This document shows, one piece after another, positions 7,684 to 16,485 of a stretch of 64,000 bases of DNA; within the stretch, counting starts at the first letter, position 1, and every line of letters begins with the position of its first letter. The stretch is from Chryseobacterium pennipullorum (lineage in GTDB: Bacteria > Bacteroidota > Bacteroidia > Flavobacteriales > Weeksellaceae). The notes beneath the pieces were generated by a model. It searched no databases. It had not been told where the DNA came from and saw only the letters and a list, made by a program, of their open reading frames with translations. Position numbers and translations under genes: made by a program. The DNA lies in the NCBI RefSeq assembly GCF_003384725.1, contig NZ_QNVV01000024.1, forward strand, positions 1 to 64,000. The letters are read 5' to 3'.

Positions 7684-7755
7684 TAAAAGCTTTTTAATTT
7701 TAAAACAGCAGTTATTTAAAGGTATGGCGAAAGTTCGAAACTAAAAAAAATCAGC

Positions 7756-7769
7756 AGACTTCGGAGAGC
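7756..7769. repeat. Second exact copy of AGACTTCGGAGAGC repeat
   Basis: Exact match to 5250-5263, again intergenic and again followed by an A-rich stretch. Confidence 0.5.
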
Positions 7770-7824
7770 GAAAAAAAAGCAGACAAATAATTGACAAACT
7801 TCCAATTCAAATACACCATCCAAC

Positions 7825-8217
7825 GTGAATCGCATCAAAAACCTCAAAAGGCTTCTGCTAATAGATACTTTCGGAGCATTAATAACCACAATATTACTGT
7901 TCTTTGTTGTAAGGAATTATCATCATTTTTTCGGAATTGATCCTTCCAAAATCACTATTTTGGCAATTATTGCATTTTTAATCTGTTGCTACGGTATGTT
8001 CTGCTGCTTTGCTAACGAAAGATTTTGGAAACCTCTTTTGTTTATTCTTGCATCATTTAATTTACTGTATTGCTCACTTACTGTTTTAATCCTTTGCTCA
8101 ACTCCATTCTTAACTATTTATGGAATCTTATATTTCCTAGTTGAAATAATTATAATTTCAGTCCTTGCATTTTTTGAAATTAAAACAGCAATGCGATTAA
8201 ACTCATCAAAGAACTAA
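7825..8217 (+). CDS. Small four-helix membrane protein, GTG start
   Basis: A 130-aa, highly hydrophobic protein with four predicted transmembrane helices (about 10-27, 40-60, 67-88 and 96-118). The start is GTG 7825, and the first residues NRIKNLKRL give a positive-inside N-terminus. It has cysteine-rich helices (LICCYGMFCCF). No family is recognised. It resembles many small DUF membrane proteins of Flavobacteriia. No operon partner is apparent. Confidence 0.6.
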   Translation: MNRIKNLKRLLLIDTFGALITTILLFFVVRNYHHFFGIDPSKITILAIIAFLICCYGMFCCFANERFWKPLLFILASFNLLYCSLTVLILCSTPFLTIYGILYFLVEIIIISVLAFFEIKTAMRLNSSKN

Positions 8218-8584
8218 AAAAGTGGTATCATTTAAACAAACCCACTGCGTCCTACAGCGCCCCTTTGCACAGCAATGGTAGCCGGGCAGTTTTTATTTCC
8301 AGTTGATTAGTAATACTTTCAAAATTGCTATATAAATGAATACATTTGTAAAACAATGACAAAATATATGGAAAAAATATTTACTTCATGGAAAGCTAAC
8401 CGCAAAATCTGGATATAAAGAGGAGCTTGCCAGTATTTTAATACAAACTTCTTAACTTGTATCGACGGCTAAAGGCTGTATTCTTTATGCTACATTCATG
8501 CCCACTAACAGCTATCAAACCAAACACTGTTAATCAAAGCAATAAATAAAACAAAAAACTCCAACATCACAAAATAGTAAGCCT
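8218..8584. other. Gene-free stretch with promoter-like element and short ORF remnant
   Basis: TACATTTG at 8341-8348 matches the TAnnTTTG -7 element. It is followed by a 20-codon frame (MTKYMEKIFTSWKANRKIWI, ATG at 8356) that stops early and then by a few coding-like codons in another frame. This looks like the start of a decayed gene. Nothing else is recognised before the esterase gene. Confidence 0.3.
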
Positions 8585-9766
8585 ATGAATCTCATGCTAT
8601 CTTCTTTCAAATGGAGAAAAATTTTTCTGTTATATTTTTCTTTACTTTCTTTTTCAGCTTTCTCACAGCTTGAAAACATACCACCTAATCAAGATACCGC
8701 CTTTCTGATAGAATCAAAAGTCCTTCATCAGCCCAGAAGCATTTGGGTTCACCTGCCTGAAGGCTACTCCCCTTCTCAGAGCTACCCTGTTCTTTACCTA
8801 CTGGATGGTGATGCCCATTTTAAATATGTATCCCAACTTACCGATTATCTTTCGGATTACGATCGGAATAGAATTCCAAAAATAATTGTCGTTGGGATAG
8901 TCAATATCGACAGAGGTAAAGATTTAAATATTCATTACGATTTGCTCAACGGAAAAAAAGACCTCTCAAAAATATCAGTATCTGAGGGCTCTGGAAAATT
9001 TTTAAAATTTATTGAGCTGGAAGTTGTACCACAAATAAATTCCCGTTTTAAAACACAACCTTATAGAATTTTAATGGGGCATTCTTTAGCAGGTGAATTT
9101 GCCTTTTATACTAAAAACACATTGCCTGGTTTATTCCAGGCCATCATCCTGATAAGTCCCGCAATTCATGACGAAAATAGTAGTCTAATAGGTGATTTCA
9201 GCAAAATGCTACAAAGAAAAGACTTAAAAGGGAAAATGTACATTAGCCTCGGTGATGAGAATACCCAAAAAGTGAACCTAATCACAGAACAGTTAAGACG
9301 TTTTGCCCCAGCTTCCTTTGAATGGGATTTTAGACATTATAAAGAAGAAGACCATTTCTCAGTCACCTATAAAAGTATGTTTGACGGTTTGAAATTTATT
9401 TACAAAAATTGGTTTTTTGACAATTACAGTTCAACATTAATGACTCCCGAAGAAATTCAGCAGCGCTTCGAAAGTCTTTCCAAAGAATTTGGTTATCCTA
9501 TTCAGCCTACAGAAGATTTTGTCAACAATCGTGGTTACAAACAGCTTCGAGCAGGAAATATTGATATTGCTCTTAATTTATTCCAACAAAATGTCAGAAA
9601 TTATCCTGATTCCTGGAATGCTTATGATAGTTTAGGAGAAGTCTATATGAAAAAAGGAGATAAGAAATCAGCCATTGAAAATTATAAAAAATCCCTCCAA
9701 TTAAATTCTGATAATGCAGATGGAAAAAAAATATTGGAACAACTGCAATCAGGGAATAAAAACTAA
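8585..9766 (+). CDS. Secreted esterase (Fes/esterase-D type) with C-terminal TPR
   Basis: A 393-aa exported hydrolase. The signal peptide covers residues about 1-27 (ending FSAFSQ). The alpha/beta-hydrolase domain of the putative-esterase (siderophore esterase IroE/Fes-like) family spans about 35-285. It has YPVLYLLDGDAHF, the nucleophile elbow GHSLAG (S167), acid region LGDEN and HYKEEDHFSV supplying the histidine. Residues about 330-390 form one or two TPR units (NAYDSLGEVYMKKGDKKSAI). This esterase-TPR fusion is common in Bacteroidota. Substrate is unknown; hydrolysis of an ester-linked siderophore or acyl ester in the periplasm is plausible. Confidence 0.85.
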   Translation: MNLMLSSFKWRKIFLLYFSLLSFSAFSQLENIPPNQDTAFLIESKVLHQPRSIWVHLPEGYSPSQSYPVLYLLDGDAHFKYVSQLTDYLSDYDRNRIPKIIVVGIVNIDRGKDLNIHYDLLNGKKDLSKISVSEGSGKFLKFIELEVVPQINSRFKTQPYRILMGHSLAGEFAFYTKNTLPGLFQAIILISPAIHDENSSLIGDFSKMLQRKDLKGKMYISLGDENTQKVNLITEQLRRFAPASFEWDFRHYKEEDHFSVTYKSMFDGLKFIYKNWFFDNYSSTLMTPEEIQQRFESLSKEFGYPIQPTEDFVNNRGYKQLRAGNIDIALNLFQQNVRNYPDSWNAYDSLGEVYMKKGDKKSAIENYKKSLQLNSDNADGKKILEQLQSGNKN

Positions 9767-9970
9767 AAATTCAGTACTCCCCTGCCCATTCTAGGACACC
9801 ATAGCAAACAAATTTTACGTTTGGGAATGACAAAAAAGTCAACCGAAAAAATTCGCTTATACTTTTTCCCTATCTTTAAGCCTGGATGTTCTATTGATAT
9901 TCTGGAGTGCACCAATCCCGGATTCTCAATAGAAAATCAATAAAAAACAAAACACTAAATCTATACACCA

Positions 9971-11143
9971 TTGAAAACAAAATTATTTCTCCTTTCATTT
10001 TTGGGCTTCTTCTTAGTCCATGCCCAAACCCTTCATTTTCAAAATCTCGCAGATATGTCTGCAGACAGGGGTGCATTAACAAGTGTTGTCGTGAATGAGA
10101 ACATGTACGTGAGCAATGGCTATACAGCAAATAAAGACACCAATTATATTGAGAAGTATAATATTACCAACAACCGTTGGAGCATTTTCAGTTCTAAACT
10201 GGTTCCTAAAAGGTTTGCCAATTCGGAGACTGACGATAATAAGATTTATATTTTCAACGGTTGGAAGAATAATCAGCTTGAAATTGTAGATCTTGGAACC
10301 AGTACCATAACAAAGGGAGCTGTTAATCCTTTTTATGCCGGAAATTCAGGATCTGCCATTCATGATGGTAAAATCTATGTGTTTGGGGGCAGCGGATTAA
10401 ATGGGGCTGCAAAAACTGTATTTTCTAACAAGTTTCAATATTACGATATTGCTTCAGATACCTGGAACCCATTACCTGATATGCCGATAGCTAAAGAAAC
10501 AAAAGGCAAAATTGTTAATAATAAACTGTATGTCATTGGTGGTTTTAACGGAACTTCATCTAATCTGATCAATGTCTTTGATTTGACTACCACCCTTTGG
10601 ACGGAACAATATACAATGCCGGTCAGCGTGTCCGGACATTCACTGGCAGTATCCGATAATAAAATTTTTATAGTAGGTGATTATGATAATCTAACTTTTC
10701 TGGCCTATTTTGATATAGCCACCAATGAATTACATCAGTTATCGTCTAACATGATTCCCCGAAGACATTCGGCCGCGGAAATATATAACAATAAATTATA
10801 CATCACCGGTGGAAATACAACCTCTATGTCCAACTCATCAATTAAAAGCATACAGGTGGCAGATCTTAATGAAAGTGTACGCTCTGCCAATACAGACCAT
10901 GATGATCAGGCATTGAAAAAGAAGATCTATACCAATGCAGCGAGAGATGGTTTTGCGATCAGTAATAAAAATAATAGCAATCAGTTTGAATACACTATTT
11001 TCTCAATGGATGGAAAACCAATCAGTAAAGGTTTTGCCTATTATAATAAAATGATAGATTTATCAAAAGTACGAAGGGGAACCTACTTTTTTAGTTTCAA
11101 AAATGAAAAAGGAATCCTACAAAAGATTAGAATTGTAAGATAA
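9971..11143 (+). CDS. Secreted kelch-repeat protein with T9SS-like C-terminus
   Basis: A 390-aa protein. TTG at 9971 is chosen as start because it opens a canonical signal peptide (KTKLFLLSFLGFFLVHAQ). The body consists of kelch beta-propeller blades, seen as repeated GGxxG motifs (KIYVFGGSGLNG, KLYVIGGFNG, KLYITGGN) with conserved aromatic residues one blade apart. The last about 75 residues (FEYTIFSMDGKPISKG ... LSKVRRGTYFFSF) match the beta-sandwich sorting domain of type IX secretion cargo (type A). It is therefore likely secreted and surface-attached, perhaps acting as a protein or glycan binder. The partner is unknown. Confidence 0.83.
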   Translation: MKTKLFLLSFLGFFLVHAQTLHFQNLADMSADRGALTSVVVNENMYVSNGYTANKDTNYIEKYNITNNRWSIFSSKLVPKRFANSETDDNKIYIFNGWKNNQLEIVDLGTSTITKGAVNPFYAGNSGSAIHDGKIYVFGGSGLNGAAKTVFSNKFQYYDIASDTWNPLPDMPIAKETKGKIVNNKLYVIGGFNGTSSNLINVFDLTTTLWTEQYTMPVSVSGHSLAVSDNKIFIVGDYDNLTFLAYFDIATNELHQLSSNMIPRRHSAAEIYNNKLYITGGNTTSMSNSSIKSIQVADLNESVRSANTDHDDQALKKKIYTNAARDGFAISNKNNSNQFEYTIFSMDGKPISKGFAYYNKMIDLSKVRRGTYFFSFKNEKGILQKIRIVR

Positions 11144-11216
11144 TAATAAGCCTTCATCCAACAAGATCAATTCGGTCTGTGTTTCTCTTGCTGCATTTAT
11201 AACAACTCAAAAAAAT

Positions 11217-12128
11217 ATGAATACTCTATTTAAAGAAATCAGAACTATAAATTTCTATTGCAAATCCCTCGCGATGTTTTTACTATTGGTCACCTCTTTT
11301 CAGGTCATGGCGGCATCACCAGACTTTATGACCAAAGAGGTGAAATTTGTAAGCAATGGAGACACTCTTGCAGGGACCATTGTAAAACCAGCACAACCCC
11401 TTGCTGCGCTTGTCATTGTGCCTGGCTCCGGGCAGGAGAAAAGGATGATGGAATTTGCTAGTCTTCTAGCCAAAAATGGTATAGCGGTTTTAACCTACGA
11501 TAAACGAGGGGTCGGAGAATCCGGCGGTGTATATGCCGGCCCCGAAGTGGGGACTAATAATGTTGATTCTGCAAACCTCAATCTCTTGTCGTTAGATGCA
11601 AGCGCAGCCGTAAACACTTTGAAGAAAGATTTAGCTGACAAGTCTATTCAGGTAGGATTGATTGGCGGCAGCCAGGCGGGATGGATTATTCCTCTGACAG
11701 CTAAGAAAAATAACAGTGTCAGCTTTATGGCCATTTTCAGTGGAGCGTTGGTTACCGTCCGGGAACAATTAAGATTTCAGTTTTACACCAACAATAATGC
11801 TGATTTCTGGAACAGCCATTCGGAAGAAGACGCACGCCACCATATATTCAATGATCCCGATAAGTATCAACTCATAGATACTGATCCTCTGACTGCATTA
11901 TCCAAGTTGTCAATACCGGGCTTATGGATCTATGGAGGCAGGGATATTCAGGTTCCGGTTCAGCTATCGATCGAACGTTTGAAGACACTGAAGTCTAAAA
12001 ATGGCCGATATGAATATCAATTATTTCCGGATTTAGGCCATAATACCGTCTTCACGGAAGACCAGAAGCCTGTTGAAACCATGATAAAATGGATTAAAAC
12101 GATAGTGTCTTCAACGGAAAAACCCTAA
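11217..12128 (+). CDS. Secreted alpha/beta hydrolase
   Basis: A 303-aa exported hydrolase. An extended signal peptide (residues about 1-32, ending VMAAS) leads into an alpha/beta-hydrolase fold. It has LVIVPGSGQ as the oxyanion strand, TYDKRGVGESGG, the nucleophile elbow LIGGSQAGW (Ser in G-G-S-Q-A-G), an acid in WIYGGRDIQVPV and the histidine in DLGHNTVF. The pattern matches the serine aminopeptidase/BAAT-like acyl hydrolases found across Bacteroidota. Substrate is unknown. It is followed by decayed sequence rather than an operon partner. Confidence 0.83.
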   Translation: MNTLFKEIRTINFYCKSLAMFLLLVTSFQVMAASPDFMTKEVKFVSNGDTLAGTIVKPAQPLAALVIVPGSGQEKRMMEFASLLAKNGIAVLTYDKRGVGESGGVYAGPEVGTNNVDSANLNLLSLDASAAVNTLKKDLADKSIQVGLIGGSQAGWIIPLTAKKNNSVSFMAIFSGALVTVREQLRFQFYTNNNADFWNSHSEEDARHHIFNDPDKYQLIDTDPLTALSKLSIPGLWIYGGRDIQVPVQLSIERLKTLKSKNGRYEYQLFPDLGHNTVFTEDQKPVETMIKWIKTIVSSTEKP

Positions 12129-12199
12129 TTATTTTACCTCAGGTACTCACTGCTAAATTGGAGACAGAGAAATACTTGTAAGTTGTGGGTGGATATTTT

Positions 12200-12507
12200 T
12201 TCTAATTCAGTGGCCTACCCGGTTTAATTGTGAAAATAACTGATAAAACAGGAGATTATGATTTTGAACTGGTCAAGTCTGTATCAGGTGCTAAGCTGAA
12301 AGGAAAAACGGTTACCGTCAACAAAAATCGTTATCAAAATGCTAAGCTGGTTTCCAAAAAGAACTGGTTCAAGCGAAAGAAAATTTCAGGGGAAACGCTA
12401 AACACGAATTAGAAAGCATGGGTACCGTCTTTTCTGACGACCAAAAAGCAAATCAGAGAAAAAATCAAACAGGAAAGAGAGATAACCCTATTGCATTAGA
12501 AGATTAA
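12200..12507 (+). pseudogene. GLPGLI-family pseudogene, C-terminal remnant with frameshift
   Basis: From 12206 the frame reads FSGLPGLIVKITDKTGDYDF, containing the diagnostic GLPGLI motif. It continues to a tag at 12410-12412. A shift of one frame near 12390 gives AKHELESMGTVFSDDQ and ends in DNPIALED, the usual NPIxLE-type end of this family. The N-terminal about 150 residues, including the signal peptide, are gone, and the frame is closed by a TAA at 12203-12205. GLPGLI proteins are secreted proteins of unknown function in Bacteroidota. The intact-looking 60-codon frame starting with GTG at 12230 is only part of this remnant. Confidence 0.7.
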
Positions 12508-12691
12508 AATGTCCGGAAAAATTAACCAGACTTATAAAGAGCGTTTTCAAAGATGAAAGTGAAAAATAAGCAAAGCAATGGAATAATCATGATCAAAAAT
12601 TTCCAGGGAAGAAAGCCCCCAATCAGTATATCGGCTGGTTTTTCAGCATAATTTCGCTACGCCCTCAGTTTTTTATCCCCTAACTTTCTCC

Positions 12692-12699
12692 TATATTTG
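12692..12699 (+). promoter_or_regulatory. TAnnTTTG promoter element of SUKH gene
   Basis: TATATTTG, 47 bp ahead of the ATG at 12747, matches the Bacteroidota -7 element. Confidence 0.5.
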
Positions 12700-12746
12700 C
12701 TTAGATAACCATGCAATCAACATTGAGAGTACATAACCTATAAAAT

Positions 12747-13292
12747 ATGGCAACACAGGAAGAATTTTGGGATAGAAAAAAGAAATTAAATGATGACTTT
12801 TTCGTCATGGGTTCCGTAGCCAATCCGGCAACAGAAAAACAGATCTCAGAATATGAAGAAAGTACAGGATTTACATTTAGTGAAGATATGAAAGACTTTT
12901 TGACCACCTTCGGATCCTTGGTTTTTGAAGTCAAAGAAGAAGTATGGAAACGGCCTGAGGAATTTGATGTTCTTCCAAGCTGGAAATTCGGATATGGCTT
13001 TTTTGTCTATGGCCTTTCTCAGGACGAAGAAATGCCTTCGTGGATGGGTTTTGAAGAAAAGCACAATGAAGCTCTTGAATATAATGAATACCCTCTGGGA
13101 CAAATGTTCTTCAAGCGCAGCGGGAATCTGTACCGGGCCTATACTGACAATGGTGTCATAAAAATTGAATACGATAAATATGATGACCAGGACTATGAAG
13201 TATTCGATGGCAACCTGTATGATTTTCTCATTCAGGAAATTGACAATCTGGAAGAAGATTACCTGGAATATATTTCAGAAGGTAAATCCTGA
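12747..13292 (+). CDS. SMI1/KNR4 (SUKH) family protein, probable orphan immunity protein
   Basis: A 181-aa acidic cytoplasmic protein with the SUKH fold. It has EKQISEYEESTGFTFSEDMK near residues 30-49 and DFLTTFGSLVFE, the conserved early part of SMI1/KNR4 proteins, and ends with the typical FDGNLYDFLIQEI. In bacteria SUKH proteins neutralise toxins of polymorphic or contact-dependent systems. No toxin gene is visible here; upstream sequence is only a GLPGLI pseudogene and downstream is a gene-poor stretch. It may be a left-over immunity gene or a stand-alone member. It has its own promoter element. Confidence 0.82.
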   Translation: MATQEEFWDRKKKLNDDFFVMGSVANPATEKQISEYEESTGFTFSEDMKDFLTTFGSLVFEVKEEVWKRPEEFDVLPSWKFGYGFFVYGLSQDEEMPSWMGFEEKHNEALEYNEYPLGQMFFKRSGNLYRAYTDNGVIKIEYDKYDDQDYEVFDGNLYDFLIQEIDNLEEDYLEYISEGKS

Positions 13293-13920
13293 TGTATTGG
13301 AGTCATAAGGCTTGAAACCATTATTAACATCTATAGCCACTAAATAACGTGAAATCAATATTAAAGATGGAGCTTCCTTGAGTGTCTGAAGAGAGATAAT
13401 CTTCGATTTTAACGTATAAGTATAAAAATAACCGCAGATGGCACAAATTTCCACAGATGTTTAAGTATATTTTTCAGCGGGCTTTTTTCTAATTGGCTTT
13501 CAACCCGATAAGTACTATGAAAAATAGTTGTAAGTATTCTTTAATCGACCTAGGAATCAGTAGCGTAAAAAAAATTGATCTTGAATCAGTTAAAAAATTT
13601 CCAGTGTCTGAGCATGGCCACCCAATTGAGTCGAAGAACCAATATAGAATCCATGCGAGTTTGGAAATTTTAGGAGGCAAGGTCAATTTTTAGCGGATGA
13701 TTCCAGTCTTGAATTTTTGTATACTTTTGCTTCAAGGCAAAAGTATAAATAGAAAATACTCCTTTTCTCCCCACAACTTTTGTACTTGATCCAATAATTA
13801 CTCTGAATATAAAAGATATAAAAGACTCATGAAGAAAAACAAACCGTAGTTTAAATTCATGAATCAGGTTTTAAAACGTGATAAAAACAATATATTAGAT
13901 CTCAGTTTAACACTTCCTCT
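13293..13920. other. Gene-poor stretch with short ORF and Flavobacteriia-type repeat
   Basis: Holds AACCGCAGATGGCACAAATT followed by TCCACAGATG near 13430-13460, typical of short repeats scattered in Flavobacteriia genomes. It also holds a 58-66-codon frame at 13493-13693 (ATG at 13517, MKNSCKYSLIDLGISSVKK). That frame might be a gene remnant or a small gene; no family is recognised and the evidence is weak. Nothing else is seen. Confidence 0.35.
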
Positions 13921-14580
13921 ATGAAAAAAGCCTTTGAATTCCTTAAGCATCTTGAAAGAAATAACAACCGGGAATGGTTTGCACAGCACAAATCCGAATA
14001 CGATGCGGTGGTAAAAGAAAACAAGATATTTTTTAATCATATCTATGCAGAACTTCAGGAACACGATAACCTGAAAGGGATTCATATTTTCAGAATTTAC
14101 AGAGACGTTCGTTTTTCTAAAGATCAGACGCCATATAAAACCAATTTCGGGGCTGGATATTCCCGTTCAAAACCGATGTTAAGGGGTGGATATTATATTC
14201 AGCTGGAACCTGGCAACAGCTTTGTAGGCGGTGGATTTTGGGGTCCTGAAGCCAACGATTTGCTTAGAATCCGTAAAGAATTTGAAATCAGCACCAGAGA
14301 AATAGAGAAAATAACCTCAGATGAAACTTTTGTAAAATATTTTGGGGAACTCCAGGGTGATTCTGTAAAAACGGCTCCCCGGGGTTTTGATAAAAATCAC
14401 CCGGCTATAGATTTAATCAGAAAAAAGCAATTCGTAGTCATGCGAAAATTTACTGATAAGGAAGTCTTATCAAACAGCTTTCAAAAGGAAGCCTTGCTCA
14501 CTCTACTGGCTATGCGTCCTTTTTTTGATTATATGAGTGACGTGCTGACAACGGATCTTAATGGAGAACCCTTATTTTAG
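13921..14580 (+). CDS. DUF2461 domain-containing protein
   Basis: A 219-aa soluble protein matching the DUF2461 (TIGR02453) family along its whole length. It opens FEFLKHLERNNNREWFAQHK, has the conserved HIFRIYRDVRFSKDQTPYKT and the late GYYIQLEPGNSFVGGGFWGP segment. Proteins of this family are widespread and uncharacterised. The paired R-x-x-R-D-V-R-F-S-K-D motif suggests an anion or nucleotide site, but no reaction is known. It is monocistronic as far as can be seen. Confidence 0.9.
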   Translation: MKKAFEFLKHLERNNNREWFAQHKSEYDAVVKENKIFFNHIYAELQEHDNLKGIHIFRIYRDVRFSKDQTPYKTNFGAGYSRSKPMLRGGYYIQLEPGNSFVGGGFWGPEANDLLRIRKEFEISTREIEKITSDETFVKYFGELQGDSVKTAPRGFDKNHPAIDLIRKKQFVVMRKFTDKEVLSNSFQKEALLTLLAMRPFFDYMSDVLTTDLNGEPLF

Positions 14581-14659
14581 TTACGAACCAACAATGGTTA
14601 GAGCTGGAACTGCTACAGCACAACTTACCTATTACAACACAAAGTTAGAATACCAATAA

Positions 14660-15205
14660 ATGGGACTTGACAGCGTAGAGCTTTTATTCGAAGTGGAAAG
14701 AACATTTCAGGTTCAGATCAGTGATCAGGAAGCAAGTACTATATCAACAATTGCTGATATTTCCTCCTGTATCGCGGGTATTAAAAATGTGCTCGATACA
14801 GAATCAGAGTCACTTCGTCTTATCGAGCAGAATATATTTTTTGCCATCCTTAAAGCGACGGGTAAGAATAGCATTGATCCTGACGATAAAATCTCAGCTC
14901 TACTTCATCCCGCAACAGAAGAATGGATACGGTTACAAGCAGATCTTCCCTATAAAATTCCTAAACCGGTACTTCATAGACTATTCTTCAGGAAACCCGG
15001 TTATGACTGGAACAGTATATCTGTGAAAAATTTCATCGGGGCGATCATCATTTTGAATGCTCCTGACATTGTTGACTTCGGGAATCCTCAATCCCCAATG
15101 GAAATTTATTATGGCGTAGCCGGTATTATTTCAGATCATATGGATATCGATGTATTTGAAATAAAACCTGAAAAGAAAATCAGCACAGATCTGGGAATAT
15201 ACTAA
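14660..15205 (+). CDS. Acyl-carrier-protein-like protein with N-terminal DSVEL site
   Basis: A 181-aa protein that begins MGLDSVELLFEVERTFQVQI. D4-S5 with the following ELLF-E is the phosphopantetheine attachment motif of acyl carrier proteins, but it lies at the extreme N-terminus, so helix 1 of the usual fold is absent. A stop codon directly precedes the ATG, so no longer start exists. The C-terminal two thirds (about 55-181) are unlike ACP; a repeat of the late motif (ISDHMDIDVFEIKPEKKIST DLG) hints at a second, incomplete ACP-like half. Function unknown; it might be a carrier-like scaffold. A pantetheinylated product is possible but unproven. Confidence 0.65.
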   Translation: MGLDSVELLFEVERTFQVQISDQEASTISTIADISSCIAGIKNVLDTESESLRLIEQNIFFAILKATGKNSIDPDDKISALLHPATEEWIRLQADLPYKIPKPVLHRLFFRKPGYDWNSISVKNFIGAIIILNAPDIVDFGNPQSPMEIYYGVAGIISDHMDIDVFEIKPEKKISTDLGIY

Positions 15206-15275
15206 TCACGGACACCGCAGAAAAACTTTGACTTGCATTGATAACAATGCGTACCTTAGAGCTTTAATTTTCATT

Positions 15276-15923
15276 ATGAAATTCAGAATTTTAGTACTGT
15301 GTCTCCTGCTTTCCGCAAAATTTCTGGCTTGCAAATGCAATGGCGACCCAACCCTGAAATCTTCGTTTGAACGAGCAGACTTTGTTTTTATTGGTGAAAT
15401 TGACCAGATCACGGAGATGCCTTCAGGATTCAAAACGGCTCAAAATATTCTGAGCCGGGTTAAAATAAATAAGATCTATAAGTCAGACTACGATGACGGG
15501 TTTTATCAGCAGGCAGCTACCCTATTCGGATCTCCACTCAATTCCTGCGATGTTCTCTTCAGTGAAAAAGGAAAATATCTGATCTTTGCTTACCATGATC
15601 AACGTACCGGATTCCTTTATTCCGATCATTGCCTGGTGCAGAAAAAAGAAGATCAGCTCTCCCCGGCAGAATTCAAAGAACTGGAATCCCTGAGCAATGC
15701 GCACAAGAAACAAACAGAAAATATGTCCACAGACAACGAAATAGTGACTGATCTGATCACTAATGATTCGGCTTCTGAAGGACAAATAAAGGATCTCCGG
15801 AAAGAAATATCCGGGCTCAGCATACAGAATAACAGATACAAAATAATGATCTACAGCTCTGTTTTTGTGATGGTAATGCTTTTAGCTGCTTTAATAGTTT
15901 TACAGAAAAAAAATAAGAAATGA
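15276..15923 (+). CDS. Secreted NTR/TIMP-like protein with C-terminal membrane anchor
   Basis: A 215-aa protein. ATG 15276 starts the signal peptide (MKFRILVLCLLLSAKFLA). The mature protein starts with CKC, then has ADFVFIGEIDQI, SPLNSCDVLFSEKGKYLIFA and SDHCLVQ. This C-x-C opening, FxGxV-like strand and later Cys pattern match the OB-fold NTR domain of the TIMP/netrin type found in many bacteroidete secreted proteins. Residues about 145-185 are a linker and coiled coil, and a single transmembrane helix (about 188-209) precedes a KKKNKK tail. The NTR domain would thus face the periplasm. Its stop overlaps the next gene (ATGA), so the two are probably co-transcribed, though no shared function is obvious. 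Confidence 0.78.
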   Translation: MKFRILVLCLLLSAKFLACKCNGDPTLKSSFERADFVFIGEIDQITEMPSGFKTAQNILSRVKINKIYKSDYDDGFYQQAATLFGSPLNSCDVLFSEKGKYLIFAYHDQRTGFLYSDHCLVQKKEDQLSPAEFKELESLSNAHKKQTENMSTDNEIVTDLITNDSASEGQIKDLRKEISGLSIQNNRYKIMIYSSVFVMVMLLAALIVLQKKNKK

Positions 15924-16462
15924 AAAAAGTAATTCTGGACTTAGCTACAACGTTAGACGGATTTATTGAAGGTCCTCATGGCGAAATCGATTGGTGCATC
16001 ATGGATGACGATATGGATTTTGATGGATTCCTTTTGGGTATTGACACCATTTTTTATGGCAGGGTAAGCTACGATGCATGGGAAAACTATCAGCCGGAAG
16101 AACACGCACATCCGGAAGAACAGGAATTCTGGAAAAAGATTCATTCAAAAAATAAATTGGTGTTTTCCAGTGAAAAAAGGGTGGATGAACGTGCCACTTT
16201 TATCCATTCAGACATCGCAGAGAAAGTTGCAGAAATAAAAAAACAGGGCGGAAAAGATATCTGGCTGTATGGTGGAGCAGGCCTTATCAGAACTTTTATT
16301 CAGCATAACCTTATTGATGTTTACAGAATTTCCGTCCACCCAATTGCTTTGGGCAGTGGTAAACCCCTGTTCGAGGATCTGAAGGAACGACTGAATTTAA
16401 AGCTAATCAAAACCAATGTCTTTAAGTCAGGGGTGGTGCAGCTGATCTATACTCCAGAATAA
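15920..16462 (+). CDS. Dihydrofolate reductase-like (RibD C-terminal) protein
   Basis: A 180-aa RibD_C/DHFR-like protein. It has MKKVILDLATTLDGFIEGP at the N-terminus, FLLGIDTIFYGRVSYDAWEN in the nucleotide-binding region, and the late KDIWLYGGAGLIRTFIQHNL with ISVHPIALGSGKPLF. It is an NAD(P)H-dependent reductase of unknown substrate; it lacks the deaminase domain needed for riboflavin synthesis. It overlaps the preceding NTR-like gene by 4 bp. It is a paralogue, at family level, of the gene at 6451. Confidence 0.88.
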   Translation: MKKVILDLATTLDGFIEGPHGEIDWCIMDDDMDFDGFLLGIDTIFYGRVSYDAWENYQPEEHAHPEEQEFWKKIHSKNKLVFSSEKRVDERATFIHSDIAEKVAEIKKQGGKDIWLYGGAGLIRTFIQHNLIDVYRISVHPIALGSGKPLFEDLKERLNLKLIKTNVFKSGVVQLIYTPE

Positions 16463-16485
16463 AAATAGACATAAATACAATATCA

